Of a stretch of DNA of 64,000 nucleotides, positions 27,011-37,170 are shown piece after piece. The notes below the pieces were generated by a model. It saw only the letters and a program-made list of their open reading frames with translations. It was not told the origin of the DNA and did not search any database. The stretch spans positions 1,898,137 through 1,962,136 of the forward strand of contig NZ_SHKM01000001.1 in assembly GCF_004217225.1 (NCBI RefSeq), in the 5' to 3' direction. This stretch comes from Azospira oryzae. GTDB taxonomy: Bacteria > Pseudomonadota > Gammaproteobacteria > Burkholderiales > Rhodocyclaceae. Position 1 is the first letter of the stretch, and every line of letters begins with the position of its first letter. Made by a program: the position numbers and the translations under genes.

Positions 27011-28636
27011 TCAGCCGGCCAGGGACTTGAGTTTGCCCAGCAGCTGGGGATAGCGCTTGTCGGCGGGAGCCAGGCGGTGGGCGGTTTCCAGGTGCTGGCG
27101 GATTTCGTCCACCAGGGAGGGGCTGACCACGGTGCGCTGCATGAAGGTGATGCCCATGTGGGCGAAGTTGAACAGCACCCGCACGTTGCCCGGCAGGCGC
27201 TCGCAGGCGGTGCGCATGGCTTCCATGGCCTCGTCGAACTTGCCGTCCCGGGCCAGCAGCACGCCCTGGTTCATCAGCTGCACCGCTTCCTTGCGCGAGG
27301 CTTCCACCAGGGCCACGCCCTCCTCGCTCATGGCGCCGGTGTCGAACACCTGCTGGATGCGCTGCAGCAGGATGGCGTCGTCCGGGTTGTTGCGCACTTC
27401 GCCCTGGAGCAGGGCGGCGGCCTTTTCCTTCTCGCCGGAGACCATCATCAGCTCGGCCATCTCCACCACGGCGGCGCTCTCCAGGCGGGGCGCGCCGGGC
27501 TGGGCCAGCACCTCGTCCAGCTTGAGGGCCACCTTGCGGGCGGATTCCAGGTCGCCGGCCCGGTGGTAGACCATGCCTTCGGTGGCCATGGCCTTGACCT
27601 TGACCTCCTCGGCATCGAACTGCTTGGTCAGGGTGGACAGCACCTGCAGGGCTTCCTTGCTGTTGTTCTGGGCGCTGCAGGCCCGGGCCAGGCCCAGGTA
27701 GGCGTCCGGCGTCTTCAGCACCGAGTGCTCGCCCAGGGCCACGCTCTTGCGGAAGGCCTTTTCCGCGTTTTCCACCTTGCCCAGCTGCAGGGACACTTCG
27801 CCCAGGTTCTTCTGCCGCATCACCGACAGGGGCGAGAGGCGGGCGGCGTTTTCCAGCACCTCCTCGGCCTTCTGCAGGTCGCCCCGGGCGTTGTGCACAT
27901 TGGCCAGCCAGTCGTGGGCTTCCAGGTAGGTGCGGTTCTCCGCCACCAGGGTTTCCAGCAGGGCCTGGGCGTGGTCCAGCTCGCCGGCCGCCACATGCAC
28001 CCGGGCCAGGCCGAGCTGGGCCCAGGGCACGTCCCGCTTGGCCAGCAGGGCGTTGTAGAGCAGGCGGGCCTGCTCGTGTTCGCCGGACACCAGCAGCAGG
28101 TGGCACTTCAGGCGCAGCAGTTCGCCCGCATTGGCCTTGTCCACCGCCAGGCGCTCGTCGCAGAGGCGGATGGCCAGGGGGAAGTCCATGGCCATGACGG
28201 CCTGGTCGATGTCCACGAAGGCGGCCTTCTTCACCCAGATCTTTTCCAGGCGCAGGCGCAGGGTGGATTCGGTGATGGGTTTGAGCAGGTAGGCGTCCGG
28301 CTGGTATTCGGCGGCGCCCATGACCACGTCGGCGGTCTTCTCGGCGGTGATCATGACCCAGGCGCAGCTGGGTCCCACCAGGTTGCGGTACTTGGCCTCC
28401 TCCAGCACCTGCTGGCCGTTCTTGCCGGCGCCCAGGTTGAAGTCGCAGAGGACGCCGTCGAAGCGGGTCTGGCTGAGCTGGCTGATGGCTTCGTTGCCGT
28501 TGGCGGCGGTGGCGATGACCTTGGGGTTCACCCCCATGGAGCGCAGGATGTCGCGCAGCACGGTGCGCATGCCCTGGAAGTCGTCGATGACGAGGAAGCT
28601 CTTGCTGCCGAAGTCGATGTTCTGGAAGTTGCTCAT
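27011..28636 (-). CDS. Response regulator receiver-TPR protein, 541 aa
   Basis: Residues 10-140 are a receiver domain with the acid pair D18-D19, phospho-acceptor D65 (VLCDFNLG) and the conserved K of LLKPIT. The remaining 400 residues are tetratricopeptide repeats (EAHDWLANVHNARGDLQKAEEVLENAARLSP and similar). There is no DNA-binding or enzymatic output, so the output must be protein-protein contacts. A histidine kinase gene lies 31 nt upstream and is the likely partner. CheY-TPR proteins of this kind are common in Beta- and Gammaproteobacteria without a settled role. Confidence 0.92.
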   Translation of the reverse strand: MSNFQNIDFGSKSFLVIDDFQGMRTVLRDILRSMGVNPKVIATAANGNEAISQLSQTRFDGVLCDFNLGAGKNGQQVLEEAKYRNLVGPSCAWVMITAEKTADVVMGAAEYQPDAYLLKPITESTLRLRLEKIWVKKAAFVDIDQAVMAMDFPLAIRLCDERLAVDKANAGELLRLKCHLLLVSGEHEQARLLYNALLAKRDVPWAQLGLARVHVAAGELDHAQALLETLVAENRTYLEAHDWLANVHNARGDLQKAEEVLENAARLSPLSVMRQKNLGEVSLQLGKVENAEKAFRKSVALGEHSVLKTPDAYLGLARACSAQNNSKEALQVLSTLTKQFDAEEVKVKAMATEGMVYHRAGDLESARKVALKLDEVLAQPGAPRLESAAVVEMAELMMVSGEKEKAAALLQGEVRNNPDDAILLQRIQQVFDTGAMSEEGVALVEASRKEAVQLMNQGVLLARDGKFDEAMEAMRTACERLPGNVRVLFNFAHMGITFMQRTVVSPSLVDEIRQHLETAHRLAPADKRYPQLLGKLKSLAG

Positions 28637-28667
28637 TGTTGTTCTGTTTTCCCTGGAGATGGGCCGC

Positions 28668-29357
28668 TCAGGGCAGGGTCAGGACGAAGCAGCCGCCGCC
28701 CCAGGCGCCGCCGTTTTCCAGGCGGATGGCGCCGTGGCGCCCCTTGTTGCGGTGCAGCCGGGCGGCCATGGCGGAGAAGTAGAGGCCCAGGCCGGTGCTG
28801 CCGCCCTGGAAGTCCACCCCGTTCATGGCAGCGACGCCGTCATCCAGCATCTTCTGGGGATAGCCGCGGCCGTCGTCCTCGACGCGCATTTCCAGGCCCT
28901 CCTCCGTCTCCCGCACCACCAGGCGCACCTTGCCCTTGGTGTAGTGGATGGCGTTGTTGAGGGCGTGGCCGATGATGCCGCCCACCAGGTCCGCATCGAA
29001 GGGCCACACCAGGTCCGACTCCACCACGGCCTCGAATTCCAGGCCGCGGAAGCGCAGCAGGGGCAGGTGCTGGGACACGGTCTCGGCGACGAAGTCCTCC
29101 AGCACCCAGTCCTCCGGAGCGAAGGGATAGAGGTGGTTGCCCAGCTTGTAGAGGGCCAGCAGCTGGATCAGGTTGCCGTTGATCCGCTTGGTCTCGTACA
29201 TCATGTGGGTCATTTCGCCGAACTCGGGCCGGCTGGGGTCGCTGTCGGCCAGCAGCTTCTCCATGCTGCCGATGAGGATGCTGATGGAGTTCTTCATGTC
29301 GTGCACCGACGAAGCGAGGAACACCGACAGGTCGGGGGAAGTATCGGGCGGGTTCAT
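28668..29357 (-). CDS. Soluble histidine kinase, 229 aa
   Basis: The protein has only a dimerisation helix with the likely phospho-acceptor H19 (SSVHDMKNSISIL) and an ATPase domain (N-box HALNNAIHYTKG, G1 DDGRGYP, G2 GGSTGLGLYFS). There is no sensor, PAS or membrane segment, so input must come from a partner, perhaps through the REC-TPR protein. It is the first gene of a unit with that response regulator. The A+T-rich 29395-29445 region upstream probably holds the promoter. Confidence 0.9.
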   Translation of the reverse strand: MNPPDTSPDLSVFLASSVHDMKNSISILIGSMEKLLADSDPSRPEFGEMTHMMYETKRINGNLIQLLALYKLGNHLYPFAPEDWVLEDFVAETVSQHLPLLRFRGLEFEAVVESDLVWPFDADLVGGIIGHALNNAIHYTKGKVRLVVRETEEGLEMRVEDDGRGYPQKMLDDGVAAMNGVDFQGGSTGLGLYFSAMAARLHRNKGRHGAIRLENGGAWGGGCFVLTLP

Positions 29358-29517
29358 GGGCAGTATCCTGGCGTCACCGGAAGCGGAAAAATGCCAATTT
29401 TGTCACAGAGCAGCACTAATACCAAAGTAATATCGAACACCCCGCACCAGACCGGACCGCGCCGCCTCCCCGGGCTCTGGGGCCCAGGCGGGGCGCGGCC
29501 CTGCCCTCAGCGGCCGC

Positions 29518-30993
29518 TTACAGCCCGAGGCGCTGCCACAGTTCGTCCACCCGGGTCTTCACCGCCTCGTCCATGACGATGGGGCGGCCCCATTCCCGGC
29601 TGGTCTCGCCGGGCCACTTGTTGGTGGCATCCAGCCCCATCTTGGAGCCGAGGCCGGCCACCGGGGAGGCGAAGTCCAGGTAGTCGATGGGGGTGTTGTC
29701 CACCAGGGTGGTGTCCCGGGTGGCATCCATGCGGGTGGTGAGGGCCCAGATCACTTCCTTCCAGTCCCGGATGTTCACGTCGTCGTCCACCACGATGATG
29801 AACTTGGTGTACATGAACTGGCGCAGGAAGCTCCAGATGCCGAACATCACCCGCTTGGCGTGGCCCGGGTACTGTTTCTTGATGCTGACCACGGCCAGGC
29901 GGTAGGAGCAGCCTTCCGGCGGCAGGTAGAAATCGACGATCTCGGTGAACTGCTTCTGCAGCAGGGGCACGAACACCTCGTTCAGCGCCACGCCCAGCAC
30001 CGCGGGCTCGTCCGGCGGTTTGCCGGTGTAGGTGCTGTGGTAGAGGGGGTTCTTGCGCATGGTGATGCGCTCGACGGTGAACACCGGAAACTCGGCCTGC
30101 TCGTTGTAGTAGCCGGTGTGGTCGCCGTAGGGCCCTTCCAGGGCCGTCTCGCCGGGGTGGATCACCCCTTCCAGGACGATCTCGGCGGAGGCCGGCACCT
30201 GCAGGTCATTGCCGATGCACTTGATCAGTTCGGTCTTGGCGCCCCGCAGCAGGCCGGCGAACTGGTATTCGGAGAGGCTGTCCGGCACCGGCGTCACGGC
30301 GCCGAGAATGGTGGCCGGATCGGCTCCCAGGGCCACCGCCACCGGATAGGGCTGGCCGGGATTTTTCTGGCAGTGGTCCCGGTAATCCAGGGCCCCGCCC
30401 CGGTGGGCCAGCCAGCGCATGATGAGCTTGTTGCGGCCGATCACCTGCTGCCGGTAGATGCCCAGGTTCTGCCGCTTCTTGAAGGGGCCCCGGGTGATGG
30501 TCAGGCCCCAGGTGATCAGGGGTGCCACATCGCCGGGCCAGCAGTGCTGGATGGGCAGGCGGGAGAGATCCACCGCGTCGCCCTCCCACACCACCTCCTG
30601 GCAGGGGGCGGAGGACAGCACCTTGGGCGCCATGTTGAGCACCTGCTTGAAGAGGGGGAATTTCTCCCAGGCATCCTTCAAGCCCTTGGGCGGTTCCGGC
30701 TCCTTCAGCATAGAGAGCACCGTACCCACCTCGCGCAGGGCCGACACCGAATCCTGGCCCATGCCCATGGCGACACGCCGGGGCGTGCCGAAGAGGTTGG
30801 CCAGCACCGGAATGGTGAATTCGCCGTTAGGCCCCACCGGCTTCTCGAAGAGGATGGCCGGCCCCTCGGCCCGCAGCACCCGGTCGCAGATTTCGGTCAT
30901 TTCCAGGCGGGTGTCCACGGGCACGCTGACCCGCTTCAGTTCGCCCTGCTGTTCCAGTTGCGCGGTGAAGTCGCGCAGGTCGCGGTATTTCAT
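29518..30993 (-). CDS. ubiD: 4-hydroxy-3-polyprenylbenzoate decarboxylase UbiD
   Basis: UbiD decarboxylates the polyprenylated 4-hydroxybenzoate intermediate of ubiquinone synthesis using prenylated FMN supplied by UbiX. The 491-aa sequence is full length, beginning [22 protein letters not shown] and including [21 protein letters not shown] and the C-terminal family region. It lies 7 nt downstream of ubiA in the same operon. Confidence 0.96.
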   Translation of the reverse strand: MKYRDLRDFTAQLEQQGELKRVSVPVDTRLEMTEICDRVLRAEGPAILFEKPVGPNGEFTIPVLANLFGTPRRVAMGMGQDSVSALREVGTVLSMLKEPEPPKGLKDAWEKFPLFKQVLNMAPKVLSSAPCQEVVWEGDAVDLSRLPIQHCWPGDVAPLITWGLTITRGPFKKRQNLGIYRQQVIGRNKLIMRWLAHRGGALDYRDHCQKNPGQPYPVAVALGADPATILGAVTPVPDSLSEYQFAGLLRGAKTELIKCIGNDLQVPASAEIVLEGVIHPGETALEGPYGDHTGYYNEQAEFPVFTVERITMRKNPLYHSTYTGKPPDEPAVLGVALNEVFVPLLQKQFTEIVDFYLPPEGCSYRLAVVSIKKQYPGHAKRVMFGIWSFLRQFMYTKFIIVVDDDVNIRDWKEVIWALTTRMDATRDTTLVDNTPIDYLDFASPVAGLGSKMGLDATNKWPGETSREWGRPIVMDEAVKTRVDELWQRLGL

Positions 30994-31000
30994 GGGAAGC

Positions 31001-31912
31001 CTATTTCAGGGGCAGCACGCCGAAGGGGTGAAGCCAGAAGTCCACGGCGATGCCGGCGAAAATGCTGGCACCGACCCAGTTGTTGTGCAGGAAGGCCTTG
31101 AAGCAGGGGCCGCCCTCCCGGGTGCGGATCAGGGTGTAGTGGTAAATGGCCAGGGCCACCGCCCCCAGCAGGCCGGCGTAGAAGGCCCAGCCCCGCTGCA
31201 GGCCGTAGCCGACCCAGGCGATGAGGGCGAAGGTAACGCCGTAGCAGAACATCACCGCCGCCACGTCGAAGCGGCCGAAGGTGATGGCGGAGGTCTTGAT
31301 GCCGATCTTGAGGTCGTCGGGCCGGTCCACCATGGCGTACTCGGTGTCGTAGGCGACGGCCCAGAAGACGTTGGCCAGCAGCAGCCACCAGGCTTCCGCC
31401 GGCACCGTGCCGAGCTGGGCGGCGTAGCTCATGGGGATGCCGAAGCCGAAGGCGATGCCCAGGTAGGCCTGGGGAATGGCGAAGAAACGCTTGGTGAAGG
31501 GGTAGCTGGCGGCGAGGAACACTGCCACCGCCGCCAGGGCGAACACCAAAGGCGTCAGCAGGGGCAGCAGCAGCAGGAAGGAGAGCAGCACCAGGACGGC
31601 GAAAAGACCCAGGGCCTCCCGCGGCGACACCGTCCGGGCCGCCAGGGGGCGGCTCTTGGTGCGGGCCACGTGGGGATCGAAGTCCCGGTCGGCATAGTCG
31701 TTGATGACACAGCCGGCGGAGCGCATCAGCAGGGTGCCCAGGGCAAAGATCCACACCACCCACCACTGGGGCTGGCCCACGGCGGAAAGCCACAGGGCCC
31801 AGAGGGTCGGCCACAGCAGCAGCAGGGTGCCGATGGGCTTGTCCAGCCGCATCAGCTTTTCGTATTGGTCGAGACGGTGGCGCAGGGAAAGCGGGGCTTG
31901 GGAAGTGGTCAT
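31001..31912 (-). CDS. ubiA: 4-hydroxybenzoate polyprenyltransferase UbiA
   Basis: UbiA attaches the polyprenyl chain to 4-hydroxybenzoate in the inner membrane, the step before UbiD. The 303-aa protein has about nine membrane helices and the two aspartate-rich motifs NDYADRDFD and [12 protein letters not shown] that bind Mg2+-diphosphate. With ubiD it forms a two-gene ubiquinone unit. Confidence 0.97.
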   Translation of the reverse strand: MTTSQAPLSLRHRLDQYEKLMRLDKPIGTLLLLWPTLWALWLSAVGQPQWWVVWIFALGTLLMRSAGCVINDYADRDFDPHVARTKSRPLAARTVSPREALGLFAVLVLLSFLLLLPLLTPLVFALAAVAVFLAASYPFTKRFFAIPQAYLGIAFGFGIPMSYAAQLGTVPAEAWWLLLANVFWAVAYDTEYAMVDRPDDLKIGIKTSAITFGRFDVAAVMFCYGVTFALIAWVGYGLQRGWAFYAGLLGAVALAIYHYTLIRTREGGPCFKAFLHNNWVGASIFAGIAVDFWLHPFGVLPLK

Positions 31913-31948
31913 GGTCGGCAGGAAATCGCAGTCCGCAAGAACGGGATT

Positions 31949-32197
31949 TTAGTCCATCGCTCCGGGAGCGACGTGCGGCTCCACCTCGCCGCGCCGGCGG
32001 GCCAGCCACTTGCGGCCGAGGATTTCCCAGAAGACCCAGAGGCCGATGCCGGTGATGACCAGGGAGAAGATGGTTACCTGGAAGCCCTTCTGGGGATGCT
32101 CGCCCAGGGCCAGGACGCCCAGCACCAGGCTGGCCAGGCCGCCCACCAGCAAAAAGCCACCAATGGCCAAACCCACGAATCGCAACAACAGGGACAC
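31949..32197 (-). CDS. Small membrane protein with two helices, 82 aa
   Basis: Two hydrophobic helices (about residues 5-27 and 40-60) are followed by a basic, then acidic tail (RKWLARRRGEVEPHVAPGAMD). I chose a GTG start at 32197 because a GGGAGG ribosome-binding site lies 7 nt upstream; an in-frame ATG 12 codons earlier has no such site. It lies 36 nt upstream of ubiA on the same strand. No family is recognised. Confidence 0.65.
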   Translation of the reverse strand: MSLLLRFVGLAIGGFLLVGGLASLVLGVLALGEHPQKGFQVTIFSLVITGIGLWVFWEILGRKWLARRRGEVEPHVAPGAMD

Positions 32198-32250
32198 GGC
32201 AGTCCTCCCTCGGCAAAAGCCGCATCCTAACATCCGCCCCCCACCTGCCC

Positions 32251-33144
32251 CTAGGCGGACCAGCGGCGCTGCAGCGCGTCGGCGAAGGCGGCGGCCAGGG
32301 CCGAGGGCCGGGGCGGCAGCAGCAGGGCGGCCCGGGCCAGGGCGTCGGCATCGGCCAGGGGCACGAAATGGACCCCGGGAGTGGCCAGGGAGGCCATGGC
32401 GGCGGGCACCACGGCGATGCCGAAGCCGGCCGCCACCAGGTTGAGCATGGCCGTCTTGCGCGAAGTCACCGGCGCCAGGCGGGGCGCAAAGCCCCGGGCC
32501 AGGCAGAGGTCGGTGACCCGCCGCGCCAGGCCGCCCCGCTCCCGGTGCACGGCGAAAACGAAGCATTCGTCGGCCAGGTCGCCAAGAGCCAGCACGGACG
32601 CGCCTGCCAGGGCATGGCCGGCCGGCAGGGCCGCCCATAGCCGCTCTTCAGGCAGGGGCCTGATTTCGATACCGCCCTCCTGGCGCAGCAGGGGCAGGCG
32701 GGCCAGGCCCAGATCGGCCCGGCCCTGGGCCACCGCCTCCTGCTGCTGCTCGGAGGAGAGCCGGTCCACATCCACCCGCACCCGGGGCTGGTCCCGGGTG
32801 AAGTCCTGCAGGGCCGCCAGCAGGGGGCCGGCCAGGGGCGTGGAACTGGAGTGCAGCAGGCGCAGCACGCCGCCCTCGCCCCGGTGCAGGCGGCGGGCAT
32901 CCTCGGCGGCGCTGCGCAGTTCCTCCTCCAGGCCGCCCACCCGCTGGCGAAAGAGGGCGCCGGCCTCGGTCAGGCTGACGCCCCGGGGCTCCCGGCGCAG
33001 CAGGGCGAACCCCAGTTCCTCCTCCAGCTGGGCGATCTGGCGGCTCAGGGCCGGCTGGGCCACGTGCAGGGCGGCGGCGGCCGGGGTGAAGCCCCCCAGG
33101 TCGGCGACGCTGAGGAAGTAGCGGATCTGGCGCAGGCTAGGCAT
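32251..33144 (-). CDS. LysR-family transcriptional regulator
   Basis: The 297-aa protein has an N-terminal winged helix (LRQIRYFLSVADLGGFTPAAAALHVAQPALSRQIAQLEEELG) and a two-lobed substrate-binding domain. The start at 33144 gives the standard LysR N-terminus; 19 upstream codons in the frame were rejected. It is divergent from a TSUP-family exporter, with an inverted repeat between them, so it probably regulates that gene. Confidence 0.94.
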   Translation of the reverse strand: MPSLRQIRYFLSVADLGGFTPAAAALHVAQPALSRQIAQLEEELGFALLRREPRGVSLTEAGALFRQRVGGLEEELRSAAEDARRLHRGEGGVLRLLHSSSTPLAGPLLAALQDFTRDQPRVRVDVDRLSSEQQQEAVAQGRADLGLARLPLLRQEGGIEIRPLPEERLWAALPAGHALAGASVLALGDLADECFVFAVHRERGGLARRVTDLCLARGFAPRLAPVTSRKTAMLNLVAAGFGIAVVPAAMASLATPGVHFVPLADADALARAALLLPPRPSALAAAFADALQRRWSA

Positions 33145-33178
33145 AACGAATCGGCATGGATGAATGACAAATTTGATA

Positions 33179-33201
33179 TTGGCGTTATAGCCAGACGCCA
33201 A
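33179..33201. promoter_or_regulatory. Inverted repeat in the lysR/TSUP intergenic region
   Basis: TTGGCGT, nine bases, ACGCCAA is a perfect 7-bp inverted repeat midway between the divergent genes. LysR regulators bind interrupted palindromes in such positions. The spacer contains a TATAG that may be part of a promoter. Confidence 0.5.
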
Positions 33202-33280
33202 CCATCATGCAAGCCATCCGGGCCCGCCCTGTTTCGCGGCCAGCCGCCGCCGGGAGCCCGCCAGACAAGGATTCCATGCC

Positions 33281-34069
33281 ATGCCCTTCGACACCCTGCT
33301 GCCGGCCGCCCTCCACGGCGCCCTGACGGACCAGCTGCCCGCCCCCACCGCCCTCGCCTTCGCCGCCCTGGCCCTGGTGGCGGCCTATGCCATATTCGCC
33401 CTGGTCGGCTTCGGCTCGGCCATGGTGGCCTCCGGCCCCCTGGCGGCGGTGATGCCGGTGCCCCGCATCATTCCCCTGCTGGCCCTGCTCGACTGCGCCG
33501 GGGCCGCCGGCCGGGGCTGGCGCCAGCGCCGCCACATCGACCGGGCCCAACTGCTGCGTCTGGTACCGACCATGGCCCTGGGCCAAGCCCTGGGCATCGC
33601 CCTCCTCGGGCGCCTGCCGGGCCACTGGCTGGCGGCGGCTCTTGGGCTCTTCATCCTGGCCTACGGCCTGTGGGGCTTGTGGCAGCCCCGGCCGCCGGCG
33701 CTGCTGCTGCGCTGGGGCGGGGTCTGCGGTGTGATCGGGGGGATTTTTGGCGGACTGTTCGGCAGTGGCGGCTTTCTCTACGCCGCCTATCTCAGCCGCC
33801 AGCCCCTGGAGCGGGAGGTATTCCGCGCCACCCAGGCGGTGCTGATGGCCCTCAGCACCGGGCTGCGGGTGATCCTGTGCGCCCTGGCCGGGCTGCTGGA
33901 CCCGAGCCTGCTGTTGCTGGCCCTGCTGGCGGTGCCGCCTATGCTGCTCGGCACCTGGCTGGGCCACCACCTGGACCTGCGGCTGTCGCCGGAGCGCTTC
34001 CTGCGCCTGCTCAACGGCACCCTGGCGGCCGCCGGCCTGGGCCTGCTGGCCCGGGCCGCCCTGGGCTAG
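33281..34069 (+). CDS. TSUP/TauE-SafE family membrane transporter
   Basis: The 262-aa protein has about eight membrane helices in two related halves (ALVGFGSAMVASGPLAAVMPVPRIIPLL and GVIGGIFGGLFGSGGFLYAAYL), the pattern of sulfite/organosulfonate exporters. The substrate cannot be read from sequence. Divergent from the LysR gene, it converges with the chemoreceptor gene at its 3-prime end. Confidence 0.88.
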   Translation: MPFDTLLPAALHGALTDQLPAPTALAFAALALVAAYAIFALVGFGSAMVASGPLAAVMPVPRIIPLLALLDCAGAAGRGWRQRRHIDRAQLLRLVPTMALGQALGIALLGRLPGHWLAAALGLFILAYGLWGLWQPRPPALLLRWGGVCGVIGGIFGGLFGSGGFLYAAYLSRQPLEREVFRATQAVLMALSTGLRVILCALAGLLDPSLLLLALLAVPPMLLGTWLGHHLDLRLSPERFLRLLNGTLAAAGLGLLARAALG

Positions 34070-34099
34070 GAACGGCAGCCCCGGGCCGGCGCTCCTCCG

Positions 34100-35707
34100 T
34101 CAGGTACGGAAGTGGTGCACCGAGTCGCTCAGGCTGCGGGCCAGCTGCTGCAGCTGGGCCACGGCACCGGCACTGGCCTGGACGGCGGAACTGTTCTGCT
34201 CGCTGATCTGGGCGATGAGCTCGATGCGGCGGGCGATCTCGGTGCTGGCGGCGCTCTGCTCCTGCAGGGCATCGCCGATTTCGTGCACGGCGCCGACCAC
34301 CTTGTCGGCATAGCCGTGCAGGGCGGAAATGGTGCTGCCGGCCTCGGCCACCTTGCCCGATTCGCCCTGGACCAGGGTCACACCCCGCTCCATGTGCTCC
34401 ACCGCCTGCTGGATGCCGTTGCGCACCACATCGACGGTGACGCCGATTTCCACGGTGGACTGGGCGGTGCGTTCGGCCAGCTTGCGCACCTCGTCGGCCA
34501 CCACGGCGAAACCGCGCCCCTGTTCGCCGGCCCGGGCCGCCTCGATGGCGGCATTGAGGGCCAGCAGGTTGGTCTGGTCCGCCACTTCCTTGATCACGCC
34601 GACCACGGCGGCAATCTTTTCCGACTCGTGTTCCAGGGTGGCGATGCCCTGGGCCGACTCGGTGACGGAGGAGGCCACCCGTCCCATGCCTTGCACCACA
34701 TTGCCCACCACCTCGTTGCCCTGGTGCGCCATGCGCCCCGATTCCTGGGCGTAGGAGCGGGCCTCGGCGGAATGGTCGCGCACCTGGGAAATGCCCACGG
34801 TCATCTCTTCCATGGCCGCGGCCACGGCGGACACCGCCTCGGTCTGTTCCGAGGTGCGCCCCACCACTTCCTCGGAGCTGCGCGCCAGGGTCTCGGCGGA
34901 GGCCAGGAGGGAATCGGCGTTCTGCCGGATCTGGGCCACCATGGCGGCCAGGCGGGTCTGCATGGAGGCCATGGCGGCCATCACGCTGCCCTCCTGGGGA
35001 TTGGCGATGTGCAGGGTGAGATTGCCGGCAGCCACCTGCTCGGCCACCTGCATCACCTCGGAAGGATCGCCGCCCAGCTGGCGCCCCACCACCTGCAGCA
35101 CCCGGGCCAGGAGGACGATGGCGATGACGATACTGGCCAGGGCCAGGCCGATCACCAGCCGCTCGGTACGCTCGATCTCGGCGATGCCCGCTTCCTTGCT
35201 CTCGTCCAGCTGGATCTTCATGGCCTTCATCTGGTCCAGCAGATGGCCGCGGATCTTGCGCCAGAGGGGCGTCTCGCTGCTGTTGATGAGGGCCACCGCC
35301 TCGCTGCCGGCACCGCCCACCGCCGTCTCCACCACCTTGTCGATGAGGCTGCGCCGCTCCGCCGCCAGGGCCGCCACTTCCTGCAGCACCTTGGCCACCG
35401 GCGCCTCCGCCGGCACCAGGGCGCGGGCGTTCTGATAGTAGCCGTCGAACTCTTCCAGGGCCTTCTTCAGGTTGCCGTGACCGGTCTTGTTGGCCGGGTC
35501 CAGCACCACATTACGCAGGGCCTGGCCGCTCTGCAGCCCCTGGGCGTACATGCCGACGATGGCCCGTTCCAGGGCCATGTCCACCTCCACGTGGCGGATG
35601 AAGGTCTCCTTGGTCTGGTGCAGACCGTAGAGGCCGAAGCCGGTGGCCAGTAAAAAAATGGCAAACACCACCCCCATGGCCCGTGCGATACGCGCTTTCA
35701 ATCCCAT
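34100..35707 (-). CDS. Methyl-accepting chemotaxis protein, 535 aa
   Basis: Two membrane helices (about residues 10-30 and 182-205) flank a periplasmic four-helix-bundle type sensor. A HAMP segment follows, then the long cytoplasmic coiled coil with the conserved signaling tip [41 protein letters not shown]. No C-terminal CheR/CheB-binding pentapeptide is present; the protein ends DSVHHFRT. The ligand is unknown. Confidence 0.95.
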   Translation of the reverse strand: MGLKARIARAMGVVFAIFLLATGFGLYGLHQTKETFIRHVEVDMALERAIVGMYAQGLQSGQALRNVVLDPANKTGHGNLKKALEEFDGYYQNARALVPAEAPVAKVLQEVAALAAERRSLIDKVVETAVGGAGSEAVALINSSETPLWRKIRGHLLDQMKAMKIQLDESKEAGIAEIERTERLVIGLALASIVIAIVLLARVLQVVGRQLGGDPSEVMQVAEQVAAGNLTLHIANPQEGSVMAAMASMQTRLAAMVAQIRQNADSLLASAETLARSSEEVVGRTSEQTEAVSAVAAAMEEMTVGISQVRDHSAEARSYAQESGRMAHQGNEVVGNVVQGMGRVASSVTESAQGIATLEHESEKIAAVVGVIKEVADQTNLLALNAAIEAARAGEQGRGFAVVADEVRKLAERTAQSTVEIGVTVDVVRNGIQQAVEHMERGVTLVQGESGKVAEAGSTISALHGYADKVVGAVHEIGDALQEQSAASTEIARRIELIAQISEQNSSAVQASAGAVAQLQQLARSLSDSVHHFRT

Positions 35708-35839
35708 GCCAGATATTCCATTCGATTATTAGAGTATTGGAAGATTAGAACTTGCCAGCGGAATGATAGGGGCAAGCGCCTGGATTAACCAAGTGCCACT
35801 CATCCCGACGGGAGTACCGTACGGCGCACCCCATAATAC

Positions 35840-37168
35840 TCAGACAGAGGGTTCGCCAGGCTTCCGCCACAGCCAGTTACGGCAGGCGATCAGGAAATCA
35901 GGCGCCCGCAGGCAAAGGAAGATACAGACCACGCCATTGAGCAGGGCCGCCAGCAGGAACAACCGGGGAATAGAGAGGCTGGCACCCAGCAGGGCACCGG
36001 CGGCGAGGGAGCCGACCACCATGAACAGGGCATTGAGGATGTTGTTGGCGGCGATGATGCGGGCCCGGCAAGCCGGTTCGCCTCGCACCTGCAGCAGGGC
36101 GTAGAGGGGCACGATGAAAAGGCCGCCGCAGACACCGATACCGAACAGGGCCAACATCACCGGCAGCAGGCCGGCACTGGCCAGCAAGGCTCCCAGGGCC
36201 AGGGGCGCACCGGCCGGCGGCGTCGCCGGGGAGACCAGGGCAACAGCTACGCCGAACAGGGTCAGCCCCAGTCCGCCCAGGGGCACCAGGCCCAGCTCCA
36301 GGCGGCGGGCAGAGAGGCGTTCACAAAGCAGGGAGCCGACGCCGATGCCGACGCTGAAGGTGGCCAGCAGCAGGGTCACGGTGGACTCGCCGCCCCCCAG
36401 CACCTGCTTGGCGAAGGCCGGAAACTGGGCCAAAAACAGGGCGCCGTAGAGCCAGAACCAGGAGATGGCCAGGATGGCGAGGAACAGCCGCCCATCCTGC
36501 CGGGCAAAGCCGATGTTGCGCCAGGTCTCCGAGAAAGGATTGGGGTTAAGCCGCAGCCCGGGTACCGGCGCCGGCGCCGACGGAATGGCCCGGCTGCACA
36601 GATAACCGGCCACGGCCACCACCAGGCCGCCCAGGCTGATCCAGCCGGGAGCGTTGCCGAGCCCGGCCAGGATGCCGCCGGCCAGGGTACCGAGCAGGAT
36701 GGCGACGAAGGTGGCCGCCTCCACTAGGGCATTGCCGCCCACCAGTTCCTCCGGATAGAGATGCTGGGGCAGGATGGCGTACTTCACCGGTCCGAACAGG
36801 GTGGAATGGCAGCCCAGCAGGAACAGGGCCCCCAGCAACACGGGCAGGCTGTGCAGGACGAAGCCCAGGGTCGCCACCGCCATGATGGCGATTTCCAGCA
36901 GCTTCACCAGGCGGGCCAGGGCCGCCCTGTCGTACTTGTCGGCCAGCTGGCCGGCGCTGGCGGAGAAGAGGAAGAAGGGCAGGATGAAGATGCCTGCCGC
37001 CAGGTTGGCCAGGAGGCCCGGATCGAGGGCCGTCCAACTGGCGGCCTGGAAGGTCAGCAGCACCACCAGGGCGTTCTTGAACAGGTTGTCGTTGAAGGCT
37101 CCGAGGAACTGGGTACCGAAGAAGGGCAGGAAGCGGCGTTGCCGCAGCAGGCCGAACTGGCCGGCCAT
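35840..37168 (-). CDS. MFS transporter, LplT-like lysophospholipid carrier
   Basis: The 442-aa protein has twelve membrane helices and starts with QRRFLPFFGTQFLGAFNDNLFKNALVVLLTF, close to the LplT/MFS domain that flips lysophospholipids. In many bacteria this domain is fused to, or encoded with, PlsC and acyl-ACP synthetase (Aas); here it stands alone, 2 nt downstream of rhlE. Lysophospholipid transport is inferred from similarity. Confidence 0.85.
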   Translation of the reverse strand: MAGQFGLLRQRRFLPFFGTQFLGAFNDNLFKNALVVLLTFQAASWTALDPGLLANLAAGIFILPFFLFSASAGQLADKYDRAALARLVKLLEIAIMAVATLGFVLHSLPVLLGALFLLGCHSTLFGPVKYAILPQHLYPEELVGGNALVEAATFVAILLGTLAGGILAGLGNAPGWISLGGLVVAVAGYLCSRAIPSAPAPVPGLRLNPNPFSETWRNIGFARQDGRLFLAILAISWFWLYGALFLAQFPAFAKQVLGGGESTVTLLLATFSVGIGVGSLLCERLSARRLELGLVPLGGLGLTLFGVAVALVSPATPPAGAPLALGALLASAGLLPVMLALFGIGVCGGLFIVPLYALLQVRGEPACRARIIAANNILNALFMVVGSLAAGALLGASLSIPRLFLLAALLNGVVCIFLCLRAPDFLIACRNWLWRKPGEPSV

Positions 37169-37170
37169 GC

